Of a stretch of 35,998 nt of DNA, positions 1 through 7,843 are shown one piece after another. Source of the DNA: an uncultured Paracoccaceae bacterium (GTDB taxonomy: Bacteria; Pseudomonadota; Alphaproteobacteria; Rhodobacterales; Rhodobacteraceae); contig CALMEG010000265.1 of NCBI GenBank assembly GCA_937863185.1, positions 1-35,998 of the forward strand, read 5' to 3'. The notes below the pieces were generated by a model. That model saw only the letters and a list, made by a program, of their open reading frames with translations, did not search any database and was not told the origin of the DNA. The position numbers were made by a program, and so were the translations under genes. How positions within the stretch are numbered: the first letter of the stretch is position 1; every line of letters begins with the position of its first letter.

Positions 1-1661
1 GCAGCGATACACTCACCTTCGACGGGGCCGACATCTCTGCGGTCACGCTTCTCGCCGGGGGTGACGATCTGTCCACGGCCGATGGCGCCATCGACAGGCT
101 GACCTTCGCCGGTGTCACCGGGGCACTTGCGGGCACGAACCTGACGGGCTGGGAAAGCGTTCTCGTGGACGGGGGTGCGCTGCGCTTTACCGACAGCGCG
201 CTTGCCGTGGGGGCAGAGCCGGGCTTCGGCCTGACACTTGCCAATGGTGGCGCGATCGAGCTGGGCACAAGCTTCGCCATCACCGGCAACGTATCTAACG
301 GCGGCATCATCGCGCTTGGCGACGGCGCCGCGGGCGACCGGCTGACCATTGCCGGAGATTATACCGGCACCGGTGGCACGATCACGCTCGACACCGTTCT
401 GGGGGGCGATTCCTCGGCCACCGACCGGGTCACGATCAGCGGCGACGCCACCGGCAGCACTGGCCTTCTGGTCAGCCCGGCAGGCGGCGCGGGGGCCGAA
501 ACGGCCCTGGGCATCCAGCTTGTCGCGGTGGGGGGCACGTCTTCGGCGGACGCCTTCTTCCTTGCCAATGGCGCGCCGCTTGAACGCGGAGCCTTCGTCT
601 ACGCACTTGAATTCGGCAACCCCGCCGATGCGCTTGACCAAAGCTGGTATCTGCGCTCGACCGAGGTAATGGGTGGCAACGCCTCGATCTATGAAAGCGC
701 GCCCGGGGTTCTCATGGGCTTTGCCGACCTGCCGACGCTGGAACAGCGCGTCGGACAACGCCAATGGGCTGGCCGCGACAGTGCGACGCGCGGGCCGCTT
801 GAACCCGGACGCGGCGCCTGGCTGCGGCTGAGCGGCGACAGGAGCGATGTGAAGCCCGACACAAGCGCCTCCAGCGCCAGCTTTGAAACCACAAGCTGGC
901 AGCTTCAGGCGGGGCTCGATGCGCTGGTCCGCGAGGGCGAGAACGGCGTCTGGGTTCTGGGCGCGACCGCGCAATTCGGCCGGATCACGGGCGATGTCAG
1001 CAATTCGGTCGGCACCGGGCGGATCTCGGGGCGCGGCCTCGGGCTTGGCCTGACCGGCACCTGGTATGGCGATGCGGGCAGCTATCTTGACCTGCAAACG
1101 CAGGTGACGCGGATCCGTGCCGATTATGAGGCCGGAAGCTTCGGCACCTTGGCCGACGGCACGCATGCCACCGCCCTAGCCCTGAGTGCCGAAGTGGGTC
1201 ATCGCTATATTACCGGACCGAATACCGCGCTTGTGCCGCAGGCCCAGCTTAGCTGGGCGCGCCTATCCGGCGACGCCTTCACCGACAGCCTCGGCAACTC
1301 TGTCGATCCGGGCAACAACACAAGCCTGACCGGGCGCGTCGGCCTTGCCTATGAATACGAATACAGCGAAGGCTGGCTGTTCGGAGACCGCAAGGCGGCC
1401 GGCCCGCAGCGTCACCGCGAAAAGGCCTATGTGATCGGCAACCTGCTGCGCGACTTCTCGGCCGACAGCCGCGTCACGCTGAGCGGGACCGAGCTTGCCG
1501 CCGACTATGGCCGGACATGGGCCGAGATTGGCGTTGGCGGCTCGATCGTCTGGGACGGCAACAAGACGCTTTATACCGAAACGGCCTATCGCACCTCGCT
1601 TGACGGCGGGTCCGACAATCACGGCCTGTCGGTCGAGGGCGGCTTCCGCATGGCCTGGTAA
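1..1661 (+). CDS. Autotransporter (type Va secretion), C-terminal part with beta-barrel; 5' end outside window
   Basis: The reading frame is open from base 3, so the gene begins before the window; a GTG at 165 is only an internal codon. The visible 552 residues start with Gly/Thr/Ala-rich passenger sequence typical of a beta-helix. A pertactin-like autochaperone segment follows (GDYTGTGG, then GGDSSATDRV, ending near SWYLRS). The last roughly 270 residues, from about GRGAWLRLSGD, show the alternating hydrophobic/polar strands of an outer-membrane autotransporter barrel and end in an aromatic residue (GGFRMAW), the usual barrel-assembly signal. By family knowledge the barrel sits in the outer membrane and the passenger is exposed or released. 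The passenger's function cannot be told from this part. A terminator hairpin follows 23 bases after the stop. The autotransporter class is secure; a specific role is not. Confidence 0.9.
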   Translation, partial: SDTLTFDGADISAVTLLAGGDDLSTADGAIDRLTFAGVTGALAGTNLTGWESVLVDGGALRFTDSALAVGAEPGFGLTLANGGAIELGTSFAITGNVSNGGIIALGDGAAGDRLTIAGDYTGTGGTITLDTVLGGDSSATDRVTISGDATGSTGLLVSPAGGAGAETALGIQLVAVGGTSSADAFFLANGAPLERGAFVYALEFGNPADALDQSWYLRSTEVMGGNASIYESAPGVLMGFADLPTLEQRVGQRQWAGRDSATRGPLEPGRGAWLRLSGDRSDVKPDTSASSASFETTSWQLQAGLDALVREGENGVWVLGATAQFGRITGDVSNSVGTGRISGRGLGLGLTGTWYGDAGSYLDLQTQVTRIRADYEAGSFGTLADGTHATALALSAEVGHRYITGPNTALVPQAQLSWARLSGDAFTDSLGNSVDPGNNTSLTGRVGLAYEYEYSEGWLFGDRKAAGPQRHREKAYVIGNLLRDFSADSRVTLSGTELAADYGRTWAEIGVGGSIVWDGNKTLYTETAYRTSLDGGSDNHGLSVEGGFRMAW

Positions 1662-1684
1662 TCAGGGATCGGGATCGTGTTTGC

Positions 1685-1710
1685 AAAGGGCGCCGAGAAA
1701 GGCGCCTTTT
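1685..1710 (+). terminator. Rho-independent terminator after the autotransporter gene
   Basis: The two GGCGCC arms (1689-1694 and 1701-1706) extend outward through one G-T and three A-T pairs around a GAGAAA loop, and end in TTTT on the plus strand. On the minus strand only a short T run follows, so it may act weakly for the convergent thiamin operon too. Confidence 0.8.
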
Positions 1711-1743
1711 GTCATTTGCGCGCGGGGCAAGCCGGCGGCGCAT

Positions 1744-2406
1744 TCACCCCGCCCAACCTCGCATGTGATAGGCACTGTCCCAGAAATGCCACTCGTGCCA
1801 GCTGCTTGTGGCGAATGCGCGATGCATGCGCAGGTGTGTGGCAGCGTCGGAAAGGGCCGCCACCCGATCCACCAGCGCCAGCATCCGCCCCACGCTTTCG
1901 GCAAAGGCCGCGCCGGAATAGGTGTCGATCCATGCGCGATAGGGGTTGGCCCCGGCCGCATCGCGCGCGATCCCGGTTCCGATCTCGTGATAGATCCAGA
2001 AACAGGGCAGAAGTGCCGCCAGAGCCTCGGGGAAATCGCCCAGGGAGGCGGTGCGCAACAGGAAGGACAGGTAGTGGTCGCAGGCGGCCGAAATCTCGGC
2101 CTGCGCGAAGGCCTCGGGGCTGACGCCGAAATGGCCCAGATAGTGGTCGTGCAGCCCGCGCTCGACCGCGATCGCCCCGGCGGCCGAAGCTGCAAGCTGC
2201 GCCACGCCTTGCGGATCGGGCGCCTTCGCGGCCGCGACCGCAAGGGCACGGGCGAAACCTTCCAGGTAATGCGCATCCTGAACGATATAGCCGCGAAAGA
2301 CCTCGGGCGGCAGCGTGCCCGCGGCCAGCTCACGGTTGAAGGGCATGTGGCGGATCTTGTGCTGCAAGGCTTCTGTTTCGCGCCACAGCTCTTGGGTGAA
2401 TGTCAT
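1744..2406 (-). CDS. tenA: Thiaminase II / aminopyrimidine aminohydrolase TenA
   Basis: This 220-residue protein of the TenA/THI-4 family hydrolyses aminopyrimidine breakdown products of thiamin, returning the pyrimidine HMP to salvage. Residues matching the Bacillus subtilis enzyme are present at the same positions: Asp44 (IVQDAHY), nucleophile Cys135 (ALLPCFWIYHEIG) and Glu205 (SWHEWHFWDS). The length fits the family. The start was set at 2406 because this ATG overlaps the thiD stop as ATGA; an in-frame extension to 2628 would lie wholly within thiD and shows no family similarity. It is the last gene of a translationally coupled operon thiM-thiE-thiD-tenA under a TPP riboswitch. Identification is firm. 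Confidence 0.96.
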   Translation of the reverse strand: MTFTQELWRETEALQHKIRHMPFNRELAAGTLPPEVFRGYIVQDAHYLEGFARALAVAAAKAPDPQGVAQLAASAAGAIAVERGLHDHYLGHFGVSPEAFAQAEISAACDHYLSFLLRTASLGDFPEALAALLPCFWIYHEIGTGIARDAAGANPYRAWIDTYSGAAFAESVGRMLALVDRVAALSDAATHLRMHRAFATSSWHEWHFWDSAYHMRGWAG

Positions 2407-3209
2407 CTCGTGCCCCTGTCCCATGCATGGAAATGATGAACCGGGCCATGGCCCTGCCCCACGCTCAGCCGGTCGGCAGCGGCAATGGCGCCGCCGATAT
2501 AGCGTTTCGCTGCCTGCACCGCCTGCGCCATCGGCAGCCCGCGGCCGAGCCATGTCGCAAGCGCCGAGGACAGCGTGCAGCCCGTGCCATGCGTGTTCTT
2601 CGTGGCCACGCGCGGCGCCTTCAGCCAAAGCGGCCCGGCCGCCCCCAGCAACAGATCGGGGCTTTCCGCCCCGCCAAGGTGCCCCCCCTTCAGCAGCACC
2701 GCCCTGGGGCCCATCCCGATCAGCGCATCGGCCTGGGCCAGCATCTGATCGGCGCCGCGGGCCTCGGGGCGGCCAAGAAGATCGGCCGCCTCGGGCAGGT
2801 TGGGGGTGATGACGGTGGCGCGCGGCAACAACAGATCGCGCAGCACCGCCACGGCCTCGGCATCCAGCAGGCGGTCGCCGCCCTTGGCCACCATCACCGG
2901 GTCAAGCACGACCGGACAGTCGAGCCCCTCAAGCCCCTCGGCCACGGCGGCGATGATCGCGCCGGTGCCCAGCATCCCGATCTTGACCGCGTCGATGCGC
3001 AGATCGGCCCGCAGCGCGGCGATCTGCGCGCGGATCATCGCGGTCGAGACCGGCTCGATCCGGCTCCCGCCGCGGGGGTTCTGTGCGGTCAGCGCGGTCA
3101 GCACCGTCATCGCGTAACCGCCATTGGCCGAAATCGCCTTGATATCGGCCTGGATCCCGGCCCCGCCAGAGCTGTCCGAGCCTGCGATGCTGAGGATGTT
3201 GGGGATCAT
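2403..3209 (-). CDS. thiD: Hydroxymethylpyrimidine / phosphomethylpyrimidine kinase ThiD
   Basis: This 268-residue ribokinase-fold enzyme phosphorylates HMP and then HMP-phosphate to HMP-pyrophosphate, the pyrimidine half of thiamin. The N-terminal substrate loop reads IAGSDSSGGAGIQAD (residues 8-22), and the C-terminal anion-hole motif HGTGCTLSSA carries the catalytic Cys211. The chosen start (MIPNILS) overlaps the thiE stop as ATGA and has GGAGG five bases upstream; an ATG four codons earlier (3221) lacks this arrangement. The gene overlaps tenA downstream by four bases. The sequence is full length with no fused ThiE domain. Confidence 0.96.
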   Translation of the reverse strand: MIPNILSIAGSDSSGGAGIQADIKAISANGGYAMTVLTALTAQNPRGGSRIEPVSTAMIRAQIAALRADLRIDAVKIGMLGTGAIIAAVAEGLEGLDCPVVLDPVMVAKGGDRLLDAEAVAVLRDLLLPRATVITPNLPEAADLLGRPEARGADQMLAQADALIGMGPRAVLLKGGHLGGAESPDLLLGAAGPLWLKAPRVATKNTHGTGCTLSSALATWLGRGLPMAQAVQAAKRYIGGAIAAADRLSVGQGHGPVHHFHAWDRGTR

Positions 3210-3817
3210 GCGCGCCTCCATGCGTCCAGAATCTCCTGCGTGGCGCGGCGCATGTCCGGTGCGCGCGAAATGGCCGAGACGACGGCCATCCCGGCCCCGC
3301 CCGCGGCCTTCACGGCGCCCGCATCCGCCGCCCCCATCCCGCCGATGGCAAGGCAGGGCAGCGTGGTCCGCGCCGCGATTGCGGCAAAGCCGTCCAGGCC
3401 GATCGGCGACGCGTGATCGGGTTTCGAGGCCGTGGCGCGCAGCGGTCCGACCCCCAGGTAATCCACCCCCGCCGGGACCGCCGCCAGTTGCCCGGCCGTC
3501 TCGACCGAGAGGCCAAGGATCGTTCCGGGGTGCAGCCGCGCGCGGATCGCGGCGGGATCGCCATCGCCTTGCCCGACATGCAGCACCGGGGCGCCGATCT
3601 CGATGGCCACCCCCACACGGTCATTGACCGCCAGAAGCGCGCCGAATGCGGCAAGGCGCGGCATCAGGCTGCGGGCAAGCGCCGCGAATTCCGGGTCCGG
3701 CAGCGTCTTGTGGCGCAGCTGCACCCAGCGCGCGCCGCCTTGCGCCGCCGCAAGCGCCTGATCCACCATCGCCGCGGGCGCGCCGGCATCGGTCACAAAA
3801 CACAGGGGCGGGATCAT
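3206..3817 (-). CDS. thiE: Thiamin-phosphate synthase ThiE
   Basis: This 203-residue TIM-barrel protein joins HMP-pyrophosphate and hydroxyethylthiazole phosphate to form thiamin monophosphate. Recognisable blocks are WVQLRHKTL, the VNDRV segment, HVGQGD, GLSVET, the phosphate/thiazole loop DYLGVGPLRATASKPDHA, and a C-terminal AIGGM phosphate-binding turn. Its start overlaps the thiM stop (ATGA at 3817-3814), and its stop overlaps the thiD start. The usual GPxFxTxTK motif is altered to GPLRATASK, so it may belong to a divergent ThiE subgroup common in Rhodobacteraceae; activity is still expected from its place between the two kinases that supply its substrates. Confidence 0.94.
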   Translation of the reverse strand: MIPPLCFVTDAGAPAAMVDQALAAAQGGARWVQLRHKTLPDPEFAALARSLMPRLAAFGALLAVNDRVGVAIEIGAPVLHVGQGDGDPAAIRARLHPGTILGLSVETAGQLAAVPAGVDYLGVGPLRATASKPDHASPIGLDGFAAIAARTTLPCLAIGGMGAADAGAVKAAGGAGMAVVSAISRAPDMRRATQEILDAWRRA

Positions 3818-4602
3818 GCCGCGGCCATCCGCGCGCGGGCCCCAAGATCATCGGGCGTGATCGCGTGCAGCGCATCGAGGAACGCCACCTGGAACGAACC
3901 CGGCCCGGAGGCGGAGGCCCCCGCGACCTCTCCGGCAAGGCCGAAATAGGCAAGGGCGGAAACCGCGGCCTCGAACCGGTCCTGCCCAACGGCGAAGGCG
4001 GCCATGATCCCGGTCAGCGAACAGCCGAGCGCCGTGACCAGCGGCATCGTCGGGTGGCCGTTCGACACCCGCGCCGCGCGCACACCGTCGGTGACGAAAT
4101 CGACCGGCCCCGTCACCGCGACCACCGCCCCGTGGCGGCGCGCAAGCGCCCCTGCGGCCGCTTCGGCCGCCGCCACCGGATCGGCGGCATCCGCGCCCTT
4201 GCCCGCCGCCGCGGCCCCCGACAGCGCAAGGATTTCAGAGGCGTTACCGCGCAGGATCGTCGGTGAAAGCGCCAGCAGGCGCGCGCCCAGATCGCGGCGA
4301 AACGCCGTCGCCCCCACCGCGACGGGATCAAGCACCCAGGGCCGTCCCGCCCCGACCGCCGCCTTCGCGGCCTCTTCCATCGCCACGGCCCAATGCGCAG
4401 ACGCGGTGCCGATATTGATGCTGAGCGCCGAGGCGATGGCGGCGAATTCGGCCGCCTCTTCGCGCGCATGCACCATCGCGGGCGAGGCACCCGCGGCCAG
4501 CATCACATTGGCCATGACGTTCATCGCAACGTAATTGGTGATATTCTGCACAAGCGGCGCGGTCTGGCGCATCCGCGCAAGCGAGGCCCCGGTGTCGATC
4601 AT
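3814..4602 (-). CDS. thiM: Hydroxyethylthiazole kinase ThiM
   Basis: This 262-residue ribokinase-fold enzyme phosphorylates hydroxyethylthiazole, the salvaged thiazole half of thiamin. Family blocks are PLVQNITNYVAMN near the start, ASPAMVH, WVLDPVAVGAT, the Asn of RGNASEILAL, and LGCSLTG with the catalytic Cys194. The start at 4602 is set by an AAGGAAGA ribosome-binding site and homology; a longer in-frame reading to 4671 runs into the riboswitch. It is the first gene of the thi operon. With thiD and tenA downstream and no thiC, thiG or thiO here, this operon encodes salvage rather than de novo synthesis. Confidence 0.96.
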   Translation of the reverse strand: MIDTGASLARMRQTAPLVQNITNYVAMNVMANVMLAAGASPAMVHAREEAAEFAAIASALSINIGTASAHWAVAMEEAAKAAVGAGRPWVLDPVAVGATAFRRDLGARLLALSPTILRGNASEILALSGAAAAGKGADAADPVAAAEAAAGALARRHGAVVAVTGPVDFVTDGVRAARVSNGHPTMPLVTALGCSLTGIMAAFAVGQDRFEAAVSALAYFGLAGEVAGASASGPGSFQVAFLDALHAITPDDLGARARMAAA

Positions 4603-4606
4603 CGCG

Positions 4607-4636
4607 TCTTCCTTTCGGTGCCACCGAAGAGAAAGA
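4607..4636 (-). promoter_or_regulatory. Hairpin covering the thiM ribosome-binding site (riboswitch expression platform)
   Basis: On the minus strand TTCGGT and ACCGAA (plus 4623-4628 and 4614-4619) pair around a three-base loop. The helix can continue past one mismatch, pairing the upstream pyrimidine run (plus 4629-4636) with the AAGGAAGA ribosome-binding site (plus 4607-4614). This would hide the site, so translational control by the upstream TPP aptamer is inferred. I see no U-run after the helix that would argue for transcription termination. Confidence 0.55.
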
Positions 4637-4670
4637 CCTGGGTCCAAATCCGCCGAACCGGGGCATTGCA

Positions 4671-4754
4671 CCCGCGCCTCCCTCCGCCAGCATTATCTGG
4701 TTCAGGTTCAAAGGGTGCTTCTCAGCCCGGCAGTGCGGGCGCCCCTGTCGCAGG
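4671..4754 (-). promoter_or_regulatory. TPP riboswitch (THI element)
   Basis: The minus strand carries the conserved aptamer cores in order: CTGAGA, ACCCTTTGAACCTGA, and ATAATGCTGGCGGAGGGA (family consensus ATAC/ATGCCAGCGTAGGGA). A P1 helix can be drawn between CCTGCGAC (4754-4747) and GGCGCGGG (4678-4671) with one mismatch. It lies 68 bases ahead of thiM. When thiamin pyrophosphate is bound, the family lowers expression of downstream genes. A TTGACG at 4787-4782 could be a -35 element, but no convincing -10 follows. Confidence 0.95.
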
Positions 4755-4809
4755 GCAACGGGTCGCACTTATTGCCGCGCCCGTCAACAGCTTTGGCGCG
4801 GCGGGCGGC

Positions 4810-5220
4810 CTAACGGCGCAGGATGTCGGCGCGGTCGAAGGCGGCCTCGTCGCTGCCGCCGTCGTCATAGATCAGCCGCACCCGGACCGAGGCGACCGAA
4901 CCGGGCGGCGCGGCCACGAAGACGCCATCGCCCGACAGCGCATTGGGCTGGGCCGATCCCTCGTGGCAGGGCTCCATCTTCAGCACCTGCTGCGCGGCGG
5001 CGCCGTTCAGGCCATAGCGGATTTCCGACAGGCCGCAGCGCCAGGCAAGAAGATGCGAGAAATAGATCAGGTCCCGGCCGTTATATTCGCGCAGCGTCAC
5101 CCAGTTGGCGCGCGTCATGCCCAGAACCGGGCGCACCTCGGCCGCGGTGGTGAAGTTCTGCGCCGCGGCACCGCCCGCCGCCAGACACAGGCCAAGCAAG
5201 AAAGCCGCCCGAATGCGCAT
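4810..5220 (-). CDS. Small secreted protein of unknown function
   Basis: I do not recognise the family. The 136-residue product starts with a clear signal peptide: positive MRIR, a hydrophobic core and a likely cleavage after AAA in GGAAAQNF. The mature part of about 115 residues has two cysteines (AWRCGLSE and KMEPCHEG) that could form a disulfide in the periplasm, and ends in a beta-rich stretch (SVRVRLIYDDG). The start at 5220 is chosen for the signal peptide and a GGAAGGAA ribosome-binding site; an open extension to 5418 looks non-coding. It lies upstream of the TPP riboswitch on the same strand, ending 55 bases before the aptamer, so it is probably a separate unit, and is divergent from the glycosyltransferase-like gene. 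Confidence 0.75.
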   Translation of the reverse strand: MRIRAAFLLGLCLAAGGAAAQNFTTAAEVRPVLGMTRANWVTLREYNGRDLIYFSHLLAWRCGLSEIRYGLNGAAAQQVLKMEPCHEGSAQPNALSGDGVFVAAPPGSVASVRVRLIYDDGGSDEAAFDRADILRR

Positions 5221-5296
5221 CCGTATTCCTTCCGATCCCTTTTGCCCGGCCCCATTCCCCGTTAAGGTAACGCAAAATCGGCAGGCAAGGCGCACT

Positions 5297-6298
5297 ATGG
5301 CGGGCAAACGGGTGAAGGGGCAAGCATTTAACCTTTTATGCGTGGCACAGGCCGGCCGCCTTGAATACGAGGCCGTCCTGCTGGCCCTGTCGTTCCGCGC
5401 GGCCAATCCCGGCTTCAAAGGCCGCCTGATCGTGGCCGAGCCGCAGCCCGGCCCCCTGTGGAAGGGAGAGACGCGCCTTTCTTCGCCCGTGCGCGCGCTT
5501 CTTGAAGCCGCCGGCGCCGAGATCCTGCCCTTCGAGGCCCGCGTCTTCGGGCAGGACTATCCGCAGGGCAACAAGATCGAGGCGCTTGGCATCCTGCCCG
5601 CAAACGAGCCCTTCGTCTTCTTCGACACCGACACGCTTTTCACCGCGCCGATCGACACGGTGCGCTTCGATTTCGCCCGCCCCTCGGCCTCGATGCGGCG
5701 CGAGGGCACCTGGCCCGATCCGCCGCTTTACGGCCCCGGCTTCGGCGCGATCTGGAAATCGCTTTACGACCGCTTCGGCCTTGAATTCGAAAGCTCGCTG
5801 GATCTGTCGCAACCCGACGAATACTGGCGGCGCTACCTGTATTTCAATGCGGGCTGGTTCTTCGGCGCGGACCCGGCGGAATTCGGGACGCTTTTCCTGC
5901 GTTACGCGCAATCCATCCGCGACGACCCGCCCGACGCGCTTGCCAGCCAGGCGCTGTTTCCCTGGCTTGACCAGATCGCCCTGCCGCTGGTGATCCACGC
6001 GCTTGGCGGCGGCAGGCCGGGACCGGATCTGGACGGGCTTGACGGCGATGTCAGCTGCCACTGGCGCGCGCTGCCGCTGCTTTATGCGCGCGAAAGCGAC
6101 CGCGCGGTCGCGGTGCTGGAAGAGATCGCGCGCCCGAACCCGGTGAAGAAGGTGCTGCGCGGGTCCGAGGCGATGCGCAAGCTGGTCTATCAGGGCAAGG
6201 GGCAGAAGCTGCGCGCCCTGTTCGACCGCAAGGCCCTGCCCCGGCGCGAACAGGCGCTGCGCAATGCCATCCGGCGCGAGGGGCTCTGGCTGCGCTGA
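5297..6298 (+). CDS. Glycosyltransferase-like protein with DxD motif
   Basis: The 333-residue protein has no signal peptide or membrane segment. It shows features of a nucleotide-sugar GT-A fold: an N-terminal beta strand (FNLLCVAQAGRLEYEA), a strand ending in FVFFDTDTLF with a DxD metal/nucleotide site at residues 110-112, and YLYFNAGWFFGADP, which resembles the acceptor-side YFNSG block of GT8-type enzymes. The C-terminal 60 residues are basic and helical. The start ATG at 5297 follows AAGG; the frame stays open upstream, but that part overlaps the divergent signal-peptide gene. No cell-envelope sugar genes lie nearby, so donor and acceptor are unknown. A GT-A-type role is likely; the exact family is uncertain. 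Confidence 0.7.
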   Translation: MAGKRVKGQAFNLLCVAQAGRLEYEAVLLALSFRAANPGFKGRLIVAEPQPGPLWKGETRLSSPVRALLEAAGAEILPFEARVFGQDYPQGNKIEALGILPANEPFVFFDTDTLFTAPIDTVRFDFARPSASMRREGTWPDPPLYGPGFGAIWKSLYDRFGLEFESSLDLSQPDEYWRRYLYFNAGWFFGADPAEFGTLFLRYAQSIRDDPPDALASQALFPWLDQIALPLVIHALGGGRPGPDLDGLDGDVSCHWRALPLLYARESDRAVAVLEEIARPNPVKKVLRGSEAMRKLVYQGKGQKLRALFDRKALPRREQALRNAIRREGLWLR

Positions 6299-6386
6299 GC
6301 CTGCGATATGCGACGATGCGAATATGATTGAAGCCCATGAGGGCCGCGGCTAGGCTCCGCCCGATTTCTTCAAGGGAGCCCCGCAC

Positions 6387-7670
6387 ATGACCGACCTTTC
6401 CTTCGACACGCTGCAAGTCCATGCCGGGACCGAGCCCGACCCCGCGACCGGCGCCCGTCAGGTTCCGATCTATCAGACCACGGCCTATGTGTTCAAAGAT
6501 GCCGAACATGCGGCGCGCCTGTTCAACCTGCAAGAGGTCGGCTACATCTATTCGCGGCTGACCAACCCGACCGTCATGGCGCTTGCCAACCGGGTTGCGG
6601 CGCTGGAAGGCGGCGCGGGGGCGGTGTGCTGCTCGTCCGGGCATGCGGCGCAGATCATGGCGCTTTTCCCGCTGATGGGGCCGGGCTGCAACATCGTTGC
6701 CTCGACCCGGCTTTACGGCGGCACGATCACGCAGTTCGGGCAGACCATCAAGCGCTTCGGCTGGTCGGCGAAATTCGTGGATTTCGACGATACCGCCGCG
6801 CTGGAAGCGGCCATCGACGACAATACCCGCGCGATCTTCTGCGAGTCGATCTCGAATCCCGGCGGCTATATCACCGACCTGCCCGCCATCGCGGCGGTGG
6901 CCAACAAGGCCGGCCTGCCGCTGATCGTGGATAACACGCTGGCCTCGCCCTATCTGTGCCGCCCGATCGAACACGGCGCGACGCTGGTGGTGCATTCGGC
7001 CACGAAATACCTTACCGGCAACGGCACCGTCACCGGCGGCATCATCGTGGATTCGGGCAAGTTCGACTGGTCGGCCAGCGGCAAGTTCCCCTCGCTCTCC
7101 GAGCCAGAGCCCGCCTACCACGGCCTGAAATTCCACGAGGCGCTTGGCCCGATGGCCTTCACCTTCCATTCGATCGCCGTGGGCCTGCGCGATCTGGGCA
7201 TGACGATGAACCCGCAGGGCGCGCATTACACCCTGCTGGGGATCGAGACCCTGTCGCTGCGCATGGAGCGCCATGTGCAGAACGCCCGCAAGGTGGCCGA
7301 GTGGCTGGAAAAAGACCCGCGCATCGACTTCGTCACCTATGCGGGGCTGCCCTCCTCGCCCTGGCACGGGCGCGTGGCGAAAGTCTGCCCCAAGGGGGCG
7401 GGCGCGCTGTTCACCGTGGCGGTCAAGGGCGGATACGAGGCCTGCGTCAAGCTGGTCGACAGCCTCAAGCTGTTCAGCCATGTGGCCAACCTTGGCGACA
7501 CCCGCTCGCTCATCATCCATTCGGCCTCGACCACGCACCGCCAGCTGACCGAGGATCAGCAGCGCGCCGCGGGCGCCGCGCCGAACGTGGTGCGCCTGTC
7601 CATCGGGATCGAGGATGCGGGCGACCTGATCGCCGATCTGGACCAGGCGCTGAGCGCCGCAACGGCCTAA
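6387..7670 (+). CDS. metY: O-acetylhomoserine sulfhydrylase (aminocarboxypropyltransferase)
   Basis: This 427-residue PLP enzyme of the Cys/Met metabolism family makes homocysteine from O-acetylhomoserine and sulfide in the cytosol. Visible signatures are YSRLTNPT (phosphate-contacting Tyr/Arg), CCSSGHAA, the cofactor Asp182 in IVDNTLASPYLC, and the PLP-binding Lys207 in HSATKYLTGNGT. The length and the inserted segment after the lysine (residues about 225-250) fit the long MetY/OAH sulfhydrylase branch rather than cystathionine synthases or lyases. A GGGAG ribosome-binding site lies before the ATG. I looked for a SAM riboswitch in the 88 bases upstream and did not find a convincing one. It stands alone, followed by a GC-rich hairpin. 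Confidence 0.93.
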   Translation: MTDLSFDTLQVHAGTEPDPATGARQVPIYQTTAYVFKDAEHAARLFNLQEVGYIYSRLTNPTVMALANRVAALEGGAGAVCCSSGHAAQIMALFPLMGPGCNIVASTRLYGGTITQFGQTIKRFGWSAKFVDFDDTAALEAAIDDNTRAIFCESISNPGGYITDLPAIAAVANKAGLPLIVDNTLASPYLCRPIEHGATLVVHSATKYLTGNGTVTGGIIVDSGKFDWSASGKFPSLSEPEPAYHGLKFHEALGPMAFTFHSIAVGLRDLGMTMNPQGAHYTLLGIETLSLRMERHVQNARKVAEWLEKDPRIDFVTYAGLPSSPWHGRVAKVCPKGAGALFTVAVKGGYEACVKLVDSLKLFSHVANLGDTRSLIIHSASTTHRQLTEDQQRAAGAAPNVVRLSIGIEDAGDLIADLDQALSAATA

Positions 7671-7681
7671 ATTTGCCCCCG

Positions 7682-7703
7682 CGGGCGCGCCCTTGCGCGC
7701 CCG
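7682..7703 (+). terminator. GC hairpin after metY
   Basis: CGGGCGCGC (7682-7690) and GCGCGCCCG (7695-7703) pair perfectly over nine bases around CCTT. There is no T run after it, so it is a transcript-end or stability hairpin rather than a canonical intrinsic terminator. Confidence 0.55.
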
Positions 7704-7843
7704 TCCCCCCGGACCCTGCCCCGGCTGCAGGTCACGCAACCGTTCCGGGCCGCGTCTTTCCATGCGCGGAAAACTGCTTTACCAAAGGGTGCAGTCGCTT
7801 CCGCCGGTTTCGGCGGCCCGAAACTCTGTGCTAGATCCGCGGA

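Noticed and set aside
4759..4787. Promoter for the thi operon starting from TTGACG at 4787-4782
   Set aside because: The hexamer 17 bases downstream (GACCCG) does not resemble a -10 element, so only a -35-like match remains.
6299..6386. Possible SAM-II riboswitch before metY
   Set aside because: The conserved loop and pseudoknot sequences of that class are not found; only a weak GCGG/CCGC stem is present.
6051..7763. A 570-residue minus-strand frame over metY
   Set aside because: It is the antisense shadow of a clearly recognisable PLP enzyme, with no family similarity of its own.
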